Below are positions 1 through 5,424 of a stretch of 5,740 bases of DNA, piece by piece. The position numbers and the translations under genes are program-made. The stretch lies in contig CANKEA010000092.1 of the NCBI GenBank assembly GCA_947480815.1, forward strand, positions 1-5,740, given 5' to 3'. Numbering within the stretch: the first letter of the stretch is position 1; every line of letters begins with the position of its first letter. The DNA comes from Caulobacterales bacterium. Its GTDB lineage: Bacteria; Pseudomonadota; Alphaproteobacteria; Caulobacterales; Caulobacteraceae. The notes below the pieces were generated by a model. The model was not told the DNA's origin, made no database searches, and worked only from the letters and a program-made list of their open reading frames with translations.

Positions 1-852
1 AGCCAAGTAGGAGGAAACTACTCCCACCACATAGATTGTAAAAATCAGCCCAATCTGCGTCTGGTTCAGGAAGTAGGGCGCGGCCGAGAGCCGAAAGCCG
101 GCGTAGTTATAGACGCTGACAAAGGCACCCATGCCCATGAAGCCCATTAGGAACAGGCGCTGCAGTCCGGGCCGGAACAGGTGGCCTCTCCAGGCCAGCC
201 AGTGAAAGCGAAATCCCGCGCCGCGCTGAGGGGTAAAATTGCGCGAGCGTGGCAACAGCAAGAAAAATCCGATGGCTGTGACGAGGTCGATCAGACCCAT
301 TACGCCCAGCGCCACCCGCCAGTTGAAAGCCTCTGCTAGAGCGCTAGTACCCAGCCGCCCGATCATTCCACCTATGGCATTGCCCGACACATAAAGTCCC
401 AACGAGAAGCCCAAGCCCTTGGGATCGATTTCCTCAGCGAGATAGGCGAGGGCCACGGCGGGCACCCCACCGAGGGCCACGCCCTCTAGGGCGCGAACCA
501 GCAGGAAGCTGGGCCAATGCGGTATAAAGGCCTGCACGATCGTCAGCACCGCAGCGCTGGCCATGGAGACGAAAATAAGGCTGCGCCGCTCAAAGCCTTC
601 GGCCAAGGCGGCGGCGGCGACCACGGCTATGGCCAGTAGGCCCGTGGTCATCGATAGGGCCAACGAGCTCTGCGCCGGGCTTACGCCAAAATCCCGCGCG
701 AACAGCGGCAGCAGGGGCTGGATGCAGTAAAGCAGGGAAAAGGTCGAGAACCCAGCCAGGAACAGGGCGAAGCTGATCTTCAGAAAGGCTGTGGAGCCCC
801 GCACGGCATAGACGGGGGCCGCCTTGGCGGGATGTTCGGGGGCGGGCGGCAT
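1..852 (-). CDS. MFS transporter, YnfM-like (partial, C-terminus beyond left edge)
   Basis: This is an inner-membrane major facilitator superfamily carrier, probably a proton-coupled exporter; its substrate is unknown. The visible 284 residues start at the ATG read from 852 to 850 and stay open to base 1. The rest of the C-terminal half, about 130 residues judging from the roughly 417-aa E. coli YnfM, lies outside. A short cytoplasmic N-tail (1-22) is followed by TM1 (about 24-44, with LLYCIQPLLPLF) and further hydrophobic segments near 62-83, 92-110, 116-138, 148-170 and 178-200. A basic central loop (202-228) then leads into TM7 and TM8. The segment LYVSGNAIGGMIGRL (153-167) matches, from memory, LYISGNSIGGMSGRL of E. 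coli YnfM. The loop 2-3 'motif A' is degenerate (AEGFERR instead of a GxLaDrxGrR form). No in-frame ATG lies upstream before the TAG near 925, which supports this start, although its Shine-Dalgarno is weak. It is divergent from the gene at 954. The MFS family is certain; YnfM subfamily is likely. Confidence 0.9.
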   Translation of the reverse strand, partial: MPPAPEHPAKAAPVYAVRGSTAFLKISFALFLAGFSTFSLLYCIQPLLPLFARDFGVSPAQSSLALSMTTGLLAIAVVAAAALAEGFERRSLIFVSMASAAVLTIVQAFIPHWPSFLLVRALEGVALGGVPAVALAYLAEEIDPKGLGFSLGLYVSGNAIGGMIGRLGTSALAEAFNWRVALGVMGLIDLVTAIGFFLLLPRSRNFTPQRGAGFRFHWLAWRGHLFRPGLQRLFLMGFMGMGAFVSVYNYAGFRLSAAPYFLNQTQIGLIFTIYVVGVVSSYLA

Positions 853-953
853 TCGGGGATATGCGGTCTTTCTGGCGGGCCGCCGGGCTTGAATCAGCGG
901 CGCATTGCAATATGCACACCTCGCCTAGCATTGCTTGGCGCAGGGAGAAACTT
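853..953. promoter_or_regulatory. Divergent intergenic promoter/operator region with palindrome and repeated heptamer
   Basis: This 101-bp spacer separates the divergent MFS gene and the plus-strand operon, so promoters for both directions should lie here or just inside the MFS start. It contains the perfect palindrome ATTGCAAT (904-911). The heptamer GCATTGC occurs at 902-908 and again at 928-934, 26 bp apart start to start, a spacing near 2.5 helical turns. The AT-richer stretch around 904-916 is the most promoter-like part. A poor sigma70-type pair (TTGAAT at 889-894, TATGCA at 911-916, 16-bp gap) can be drawn toward the plus-strand gene. This is only a candidate operator: no regulator gene is visible in the window. 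Confidence 0.4.
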
Positions 954-1541
954 ATGGGCATTCAAAGGTCAGGCGGCGGCAACGGTCCCGATCGCCTTCC
1001 GTCTCTGACGCCAGAGGCGTTTACCCCGGCCCAGACGGCCGCGGCGGCCTCCTTCGCAGCAGTTCGTGGTGTCCCGGTGTTCGGCCCATTCTGGCCGCTG
1101 ATCCGCAGCCCGGAGTTGATGCTGCGCGCCCATGAGATGGGCTATTATTTGCGCTACCACTCCAGCCTGCCCTTCGTGCTGAGCGAGATGGCGATCCTGC
1201 TGGTCTCCCGCCTGTGGTCCCAGCCCGTTGAGTGGGAAATTCACCGCCCGGCCGCCTTGAAGGCGGGCCTGCCGCTCGCTGTTGTCGAGGCTATTTCGGA
1301 AGGACGGCGTCCCGTGTCGATGGAGCCCGCCCAGGCTGCGGTCTATGATGTTTTTGATCAGCTGCACCGGATGCGCGGGATTGATGATGCGCTCTATGCC
1401 CGAGCCTGCGACCTGTTGGGCGAACAAGGCCTGATCGATCTGGCAGCGGTGGCCGGCTATTATACCTTGCTGGCGATGACCATGAATATCGCCCGCACCA
1501 AGACGGCCGGCGACGACGTGCCGCCGCTCAGCGGAACCTAG
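954..1541 (+). CDS. Carboxymuconolactone decarboxylase (CMD)-family protein
   Basis: This is a 195-aa soluble, mostly helical protein resembling the CMD/AhpD-like superfamily, which holds decarboxylases, alkylhydroperoxidases and many proteins of unknown function. The core lies at about 71-120: 'LPFVLSEMAILLVSRLW' leads to E93-W-E-I-H97, then ALKAGL (101-106) and VVEAI (110-114). A C-terminal helix contains GYYTLLAMTMN (168-178). These match the family pattern of a helix carrying E..H followed by 'A.kaGL...vveai'. There is no CxxC pair; the only cysteine is C152, outside the active-site helix, so AhpD-type thiol peroxidase chemistry is unlikely. The frame stays open upstream to an ATG at 861, but the ATG at 954 has a good AGGGAG at 942-947 six bases before it, and the extra 31 residues would overlap the divergent promoter region. 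It is the first gene of a likely operon with the carrier at 1589 and the dehydrogenase at 2402. The family is confident; the reaction is unknown. Confidence 0.85.
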   Translation: MGIQRSGGGNGPDRLPSLTPEAFTPAQTAAAASFAAVRGVPVFGPFWPLIRSPELMLRAHEMGYYLRYHSSLPFVLSEMAILLVSRLWSQPVEWEIHRPAALKAGLPLAVVEAISEGRRPVSMEPAQAAVYDVFDQLHRMRGIDDALYARACDLLGEQGLIDLAAVAGYYTLLAMTMNIARTKTAGDDVPPLSGT

Positions 1542-1588
1542 CCGCGCGCGGGAGTTGAAACCCGCGGTCCTCAAGCGGATAAGCGGGG
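1542..1588 (+). other. Short operon spacer with inverted repeat
   Basis: The 47-bp gap between the CMD-like and TSUP genes opens with the perfect palindrome CCGCGCGCGG (1542-1551). It can also fold into a 6-bp hairpin, CGCGGG (1547-1552) with CCCGCG (1561-1566), over an 8-base loop. No T-run follows, so it does not look like an intrinsic terminator. AAGCGG appears twice (1573-1578 and 1581-1586) just before the next ATG. Confidence 0.35.
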
Positions 1589-2341
1589 ATGAGTTCTGTC
1601 CTGCTGATTGCCGGTGCCGGATTGCTCGGCGGGGCCATGAATGCCCTGGCCGGTGGCGGATCGTTCGTGACCCTTCCAACCCTGATCGCGGCAGGTATTC
1701 CGTCCGTAAGCGCCAATGCCTCAAGCAGTGTCGCGCTCTATCCAGGCGGCGTTGCAAGTGCTTTCGTCTATCGCGCTAACCTCGATGGCGTCGGCGGTGT
1801 GGGCGTAAAGCCTCTGTTGATCACCAGCCTGATCGGTGGGTTTGTTGGCAGCCTGTTGCTGCTGTGGACCCCGACAGCGGTGTTCGACGGTGTGCTGCCC
1901 TGGCTCTTGCTGATTGCCACCCTGGCCTTGGCATTCGGCCGGCGAATTGCCGATCGTTTGCAAGGTGTTTTGCGCGGCCACAGCGGAATCGTGCTGGCGG
2001 TGCAGTTGGTGCTCAGTATCTACGGCGGCTATTTCGGCGGCGCGGCAGGGCTGATGTTGCTGGCGGCCTGGAGCCTTCTGGATGGGCGTGAGGTGAAAAT
2101 CCTCAATGCCCCGCGCGTCGTTATGGTCAGTGCTTTTAATAATGTGGCGATTATCCTGTTCGCCATCGCCGACGTGGTCCATTGGCGCGAGGCCGCGATT
2201 ATGGCCGTTGCCGCCCTGGTCGGTGGGTTTACCGGTGCTCACCTCAGCCAACGGCTTGATCCTCGTATTGTGCGGGCTCTCACCCTGACCCTGGCCTGTG
2301 TCATGACCCTGCGCTTCTTCTGGCGCGCTTACGGTCACTAG
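1589..2341 (+). CDS. TauE/SafE (TSUP) family membrane transporter
   Basis: This 250-aa polytopic inner-membrane protein belongs to the sulfite exporter TauE/SafE family, whose characterised members move sulfite, sulfonates, thiosulfate or organic acids. It has the usual two-half architecture. The N-terminal half begins with GGAMNALAGGGSFVTLP (14-30), the family's signature re-entrant or helical segment, followed by SANASSSVALYPGGVASAF (41-59). The second half has the matching YGGYFGGAAGLMLL (145-158) and then LNAPRVVMVSAFNNVAIILFA (172-192, internal pair of the first-half segment). About eight hydrophobic segments can be drawn, including 74-93, 102-117, 133-163, 176-196, 202-218 and 228-246. 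A basic cytoplasmic loop (118-131) separates the halves. The length is normal for the family. The start has only a weak ribosome-binding site (a purine/G-rich stretch directly upstream); no better ATG exists nearby. It lies 47 bp after the CMD-like gene and 60 bp before the dehydrogenase, suggesting co-transcription. The substrate cannot be assigned. Confidence 0.9.
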   Translation: MSSVLLIAGAGLLGGAMNALAGGGSFVTLPTLIAAGIPSVSANASSSVALYPGGVASAFVYRANLDGVGGVGVKPLLITSLIGGFVGSLLLLWTPTAVFDGVLPWLLLIATLALAFGRRIADRLQGVLRGHSGIVLAVQLVLSIYGGYFGGAAGLMLLAAWSLLDGREVKILNAPRVVMVSAFNNVAIILFAIADVVHWREAAIMAVAALVGGFTGAHLSQRLDPRIVRALTLTLACVMTLRFFWRAYGH

Positions 2342-2342
2342 G

Positions 2343-2362
2343 TCTTGCCCGCTGGGGCGAGA
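2343..2362 (+). other. Intra-operon GC-rich hairpin without T-tract
   Basis: TCTTGCCC (2343-2350) pairs with GGGCGAGA (2355-2362) over the loop GCTG, giving an 8-bp stem with one G-U wobble, immediately after the TSUP stop codon. The following bases (GGACTAAAC) contain no T-run, so it is not a classical terminator. It could protect the 3' end of the upstream mRNA segment or tune expression of the dehydrogenase. The role is inferred; only the pairing is seen. Confidence 0.4.
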
Positions 2363-2401
2363 GGACTAAACAACGCCGACTATCGGTGAGAGGAAATTGC
2401 C

Positions 2402-3358
2402 ATGCGGCATAGGGTTCTGGTTGCGGCGGCGCTGACCGACGCTGCCCTGGAGGTGGCGCGGGCACGCTTTGATATTCTTTATGAGCCCGCGGCGGCTACG
2501 GAGCCTGGTCAGATGCCGTCGCTGGCGGCGGCGCACAATGCCGTGGCCGTGGTGCTGGGTAGCCGAACCAAGGTGCCGGCGAGTGAGATTGAACGCCTGC
2601 CCAAGGCCGTGAAGATGGTGGCGACGGTCAGCGTCGGCTTCGACCACATCGACCTGGCCGCAGCCCGCGCCGCGGGCCTGATTGTGACCAACACACCCGA
2701 TGTCCTGACCAATGCCACGGCCGACATCACCCTGTTCCTGATGCTTGGGGCGCTGCGTCGCGGCAAGGAATACGCGCAGATCATGACCGATGGCTGGCGT
2801 CGCAGCTTCGGGTTGACCGAGATGCTCGGCCTGGATGCCAATGGGCGCACGCTCGGTATCGTCGGCATGGGTCGCATCGGCCAGGCGGTCGCCCATCGCG
2901 CCCGCGCCTTTGGCATGACGATCAGCTACCACAATCGCAACCGCTTGCCGCCTGAGCAGGAGGGCGATGCGGTATATTACCCTACGCTGGACGCGCTATT
3001 GGCGCAGGCTCAGGTGCTTTGCCTGACGGCGCCCGGCGGCTCGGCACCGTTGATCACGGCCGAGAAGATCGCCTTGCTGCCCAAGGGGGCTGTGCTGGTC
3101 AATTCTGGCCGCGGCACACTGGTCGACGATGACGCCCTGATCGCGGCGTTGCAATCGGGCCATGTGGCCGCCGCCGGCCTGGATGTCTTCAAGGGCGAGC
3201 CGGCCTTCGACCTGCGCTACAACGCCCTGCCTAACGTCTTCATGACGCCGCACATGGGCAGTGCCACCCTGGAAACCCGCACGGCCATGGGCATGCGGGC
3301 GCTGGACAATGTTTTCGAGGTGCTGGAAAGCCGCCCCGCACCCGACCTTGTCACCTAG
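2402..3358 (+). CDS. D-isomer-specific 2-hydroxyacid dehydrogenase, glyoxylate/hydroxypyruvate reductase-like
   Basis: This 318-aa cytosolic oxidoreductase should interconvert a 2-oxoacid and its D-2-hydroxyacid with NAD(P)H; glyoxylate or hydroxypyruvate are the most likely substrates. The substrate-domain loop V78-G-F-D-H-I-D84 precedes the hinge TNTPDVLTNATAD (96-108). The Rossmann domain carries GMGRIG (155-160). The catalytic triad is present: R237 in NSGRGTLVDDDAL, E266 in DVFKGEP and H284 in TPHMGSAT. After the second Rossmann strand the sequence is YHNRNR (176-181), with no acidic residue where NAD-specific enzymes have Asp. This pattern favours NADPH, as in glyoxylate reductases. The loop APGGSAP (210-216) replaces the common P-x-T-x-x-T form. 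The start is supported by AGGA at 2391-2394, seven bases upstream. It is the last gene of the plus-strand group and converges on the esterase gene. Sulfolactate or other D-2-hydroxyacids remain possible substrates. Family assignment is certain; substrate is inferred. Confidence 0.93.
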   Translation: MRHRVLVAAALTDAALEVARARFDILYEPAAATEPGQMPSLAAAHNAVAVVLGSRTKVPASEIERLPKAVKMVATVSVGFDHIDLAAARAAGLIVTNTPDVLTNATADITLFLMLGALRRGKEYAQIMTDGWRRSFGLTEMLGLDANGRTLGIVGMGRIGQAVAHRARAFGMTISYHNRNRLPPEQEGDAVYYPTLDALLAQAQVLCLTAPGGSAPLITAEKIALLPKGAVLVNSGRGTLVDDDALIAALQSGHVAAAGLDVFKGEPAFDLRYNALPNVFMTPHMGSATLETRTAMGMRALDNVFEVLESRPAPDLVT

Positions 3359-3370
3359 ATCGTCGACATG

Positions 3371-3400
3371 AAAACGGCGGGCCCTGCTCAGGACTCGCCG
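3371..3400 (-). terminator. Intrinsic terminator for the esterase gene (possibly bidirectional)
   Basis: The convergent spacer 3359-3426 holds an inverted repeat, CGGCGGGCCC (3375-3384) against GGACTCGCCG (3391-3400), with one G-U wobble and one mismatch. Read on the minus strand, the stem is followed by TTTT (complement of 3371-3374) 27 bases past the esterase stop codon. In the plus direction the same stem has no T-run, so it would stop the dehydrogenase transcript less well. A small adjacent hairpin (CCGA/TCGG, 3401-3412) may add to it. Confidence 0.6.
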
Positions 3401-3426
3401 CCGATATTTCGGAATGTCGCCTTGGG

Positions 3427-5022
3427 TCAGGCTGCTCGACAGGCGAAGCTGGACGCCTGATCTTTCGGGCCTTTACCGTCGTACTTGGCCACCATCGGAT
3501 AGGGGCAAAGGATGCGGGTGCGGTCGACCTTGCCGGCGGTTTCGTGCGCGGCGGGGATGCTGTCGGGGGCCTTGCCGTGTTCGACCCAGGACTCAAGCGC
3601 GGTCAGCATGTCGAATTTGTCCGGGCCGGGGCCGCCTTGGCAGTGCCCCATGCCGGGGACCATAAACAGCCGATAGCTGTCGTCGGCCTTCATGTTCTTA
3701 GCCTTTAAGGCAGCCACGACCCGGTCATGGAAGCGCACACCGGTGATCGGTGAGACGTTAGAGTCGCCCCAGCCGTGATACTGGATGAGCTTGCCTTTGC
3801 GGGCCGCCAGCGCACTGATATCGGCGCTGGTCACATCCATGATGCTGGACATGGTCTCATGGCCGACCCTGGCGTTCATGATGCGGGCAGGGTCGGTCTT
3901 CCAGTCCCACTTGCTGAAGTCCCAGTTGGGATCGTTGTAGAAATATTTGAAGAACGGGAAGCCAACGCGGCCATGCTGGTTGTTCGCGACCGCGCCGCCA
4001 ACAATAAAGCCGCGCCAGGTCGCGGCCTCGCTGCCGGGCACATAGCCACCGTAAAACCCATTACCCATGTACTGATCGGCACCCTTGTAGAGCGCGTTGA
4101 CGATCGCCACCTCACGCGGTGACAGGCAATCGGGGCCATCGCCCGTGTTGGCGCACTGAATGGTAGCGGGGTCGAAGTGGCAGGCCTGCGGGTTCTCGAT
4201 GACTCCGTCTACAACCCCGTCGAGACCGTCGCACTTCAAATTTACCGCATCGCCCAGCGCCTTTGCCTTGGTGGCCGAGAAGGCGAAGTTGGCATCGTCG
4301 GCGTTCATCAGCCAAGGCACGAACAGGTGCCCGCCGATTTCGTGATGGGTTGCGGCGTAGTCCGCGTCGCCCGCGGCAATGCCATCGTAGTCTGTGGGGA
4401 AGCGCTGCGCCTCCATGATGGCTTCTTGGCCGCCCTGCGAGCAGCCTTCGAAGTAGGAATACTTCGGTGCGTCACCGTAGAACGCCTTGATCACGTCCTT
4501 GGCCAGCAGGGCCGTCAAGTGGGTGGAGCGATAGCCGAAGTCGATAATTTTTTCCGGGTGCCCGGCTGCCCAGACGCCGTCGCCAGCGTCGTTGTTGTGG
4601 CCCGTATCGGTGGCCGAGGTCGCATACCCCCGCGCTAGGGCGACGCCCATTTCCGGGTAGTGAATATTGCCACCAAGGCCATTGGAGCCAATGCCGTCGT
4701 ACTTGCCGTTCCAGCCCGTCGCCGGCAGCCAGACCTCAACGCGGATGTCGGAATCGCTGGTGGGCCGCACCGAGGCATAGACCCGGCAAAAGGTCGGCAG
4801 GCCGGTAACAGCGCGCGCGCCCTTGGTGTCCGCAGTGAAGCTGCCGCCGCTGACCACAGTGGCCGACAGGATGGTGGCATCTTTGATCTTGAGTGCGGCC
4901 ATGTCGGCGCAACTGGCCGCATGGGCACCGGTGGCCATCAGTGTTGCTGCGAGGCTCAGGCTCGAAGCCGCGCCAAGGCCGACTAGGCGGTTGATCCGGC
5001 GCTTCGGGGTAATGGCGCGCAT
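3427..5022 (-). CDS. Exported tannase/feruloyl esterase family alpha/beta-hydrolase
   Basis: This 531-aa secreted serine esterase belongs to the tannase/feruloyl esterase family, which hydrolyses esters of hydroxycinnamic, gallic or related aromatic acids; the bacterial MHETase belongs to the same family. Residues 1-35 form a signal peptide: a basic start (KRRINR), a hydrophobic core (13-30) and an AHA cleavage motif before A36. The nucleophile elbow is G193-C194-S195-Q-G-G. The acid is D420 in YHGWGDSNVSP, and H460-C461 in VPGMGHCQGG completes the family's CS...D...HC set, in which the two cysteines form a disulfide beside the active site. The calcium loop is C264-D-G-L-D-G-V-V-D-G-V-I with cysteines 281, 290 and 299 after it. 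The mature part has ten cysteines, consistent with five disulfides outside the cytoplasm. The lid domain spans roughly 215-400. The frame stays open upstream to 5247, but AGGGAG (complement of 5031-5036) lies eight bases before the ATG at 5022 and only two before that at 5028, so 5022 is chosen. The ester substrate cannot be assigned. Confidence 0.93.
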   Translation of the reverse strand: MRAITPKRRINRLVGLGAASSLSLAATLMATGAHAASCADMAALKIKDATILSATVVSGGSFTADTKGARAVTGLPTFCRVYASVRPTSDSDIRVEVWLPATGWNGKYDGIGSNGLGGNIHYPEMGVALARGYATSATDTGHNNDAGDGVWAAGHPEKIIDFGYRSTHLTALLAKDVIKAFYGDAPKYSYFEGCSQGGQEAIMEAQRFPTDYDGIAAGDADYAATHHEIGGHLFVPWLMNADDANFAFSATKAKALGDAVNLKCDGLDGVVDGVIENPQACHFDPATIQCANTGDGPDCLSPREVAIVNALYKGADQYMGNGFYGGYVPGSEAATWRGFIVGGAVANNQHGRVGFPFFKYFYNDPNWDFSKWDWKTDPARIMNARVGHETMSSIMDVTSADISALAARKGKLIQYHGWGDSNVSPITGVRFHDRVVAALKAKNMKADDSYRLFMVPGMGHCQGGPGPDKFDMLTALESWVEHGKAPDSIPAAHETAGKVDRTRILCPYPMVAKYDGKGPKDQASSFACRAA

Positions 5023-5030
5023 GAGCATGG

Positions 5031-5036
5031 CTCCCT
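5031..5036 (-). promoter_or_regulatory. Ribosome-binding site deciding the esterase start
   Basis: AGGGAG on the minus strand sits eight bases before the ATG at 5022 (Met-Arg-Ala-Ile...) and two bases before the ATG at 5028 (Met-Leu-Met...). The eight-base spacing and the immediate basic signal-peptide start favour 5022, and they argue against the 5247 start of the maximal open frame. Confidence 0.65.
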
Positions 5037-5087
5037 TGTTTTTCTTATCGTCTAAGCCCGCGAGCCTGGTGGGGAGGCGGAAACGCA

Positions 5088-5288
5088 GTGACCGCACCAT
5101 CTTCCAAACCTTGGGCGCGGGCAAGTGCGGAAGCCTTGTCTCAGCTTGCCGCGACGGTGCCGGGCCAGACGGTGAGGATCGATCGGGGCATACGTCCTGA
5201 GTGGATCGCTGATCGCGGTGCAGTAGGCACAGCTGCCCCCCGCGCACAAATGGTGCGGCCCTCCTATATCGCCAACGCGGCCGCCTGA
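5088..5288 (+). CDS. Doubtful small ORF, 66 aa, GTG start
   Basis: I do not recognise this product. The frame begins at GTG 5088, with GGGGAGG at 5071-5077 ten bases upstream, and ends at TGA 5286-5288. The peptide is soluble and Ala/Arg-rich (for example VRIDRGIRPEWIADRGA in the middle and a NAAA end), without a signal peptide, membrane segment or known motif. It would be divergent from the esterase, with 65 bp between starts. Third-position G+C is only moderate, weaker than in the firm genes of this window. Its amino-acid mix is more protein-like than that of the opposing minus-strand frame, so it is listed, but it may be chance or the end of a decayed gene. Confidence 0.22.
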   Translation: MTAPSSKPWARASAEALSQLAATVPGQTVRIDRGIRPEWIADRGAVGTAAPRAQMVRPSYIANAAA

Positions 5289-5366
5289 CGGGGCGTTTGA
5301 TAAGGAGCGGAATATTCGGTGAAGCGCTCGCGCTGCGATTTCGGGCTACGAGCTGGTTCTATGCAT

Positions 5367-5400
5367 AAAACAGCCCCCGCCGTTGGTCGGCGGGGGCTGT
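5367..5400 (-). terminator. Strong rho-independent terminator of the CHRD gene
   Basis: CAGCCCCCGCCG (5371-5382) and CGGCGGGGGCTG (5388-5399) form a perfect 12-bp stem, extendable to 13 bp, over the loop TTGGT. On the minus strand it is followed by TTTT (complement of 5367-5370). It lies 25 bases past the CHRD stop codon, the expected place for that gene's terminator, and should shield the esterase gene from read-through. Confidence 0.85.
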
Positions 5401-5424
5401 CTCGTCTAAACGTGTCGATGAACG

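Larger units (their letters stand above)
5023..5424. other. Intergenic/leader region between esterase and CHRD genes
   Basis: About 400 bp separate the esterase start from the CHRD stop codon. The stretch should hold the esterase promoter, because the strong terminator at 5367-5400 isolates it from the CHRD gene; a TTAGACGATAAG stretch (minus strand, about 5046-5057) is the only AT-rich spot near the start, and no convincing -35 could be paired with it. The minus-strand open frame from 5029 to 5247 encodes a Cys/Arg/Pro-rich peptide without family resemblance and is judged non-coding. A doubtful plus-strand ORF (5088-5288) lies here. Positions 5289-5366 show nothing else recognisable beyond the palindrome GAATATTC (5310-5317). 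Confidence 0.45.

Noticed and set aside
861..953. Upstream ATG extension of the CMD-like gene
   Set aside because: No good ribosome-binding site at 861, and the extension would fill the divergent promoter region; the ATG at 954 has a well-placed AGGGAG.
969..1757. 262-codon minus-strand open frame opposite the CMD-like and TSUP genes
   Set aside because: It is antisense to two well-supported genes; the product is rich in Arg, Gln and His with no family resemblance, typical of a high-GC shadow frame.
1721..2338. 205-codon minus-strand open frame opposite the TSUP gene
   Set aside because: Gln/His-rich low-complexity product, fully antisense to a clear membrane protein.
2366..2932. 188-codon minus-strand open frame opposite the dehydrogenase
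   Set aside because: Antisense shadow; no recognisable domain, and the opposing frame has all catalytic motifs.
3401..3412. CCGA-TATT-TCGG hairpin as an independent terminator
   Set aside because: The stem is only 4 bp and no T-run follows; at most it adds to the larger hairpin beside it.
4177..4638. 153-codon plus-strand open frame inside the esterase
   Set aside because: Antisense to the conserved esterase core; valine/arginine-rich product with no domain.
5310..5317. GAATATTC palindrome as an operator
   Set aside because: Single 8-bp palindrome, no second copy, no gene start near enough on either strand to give it a role.
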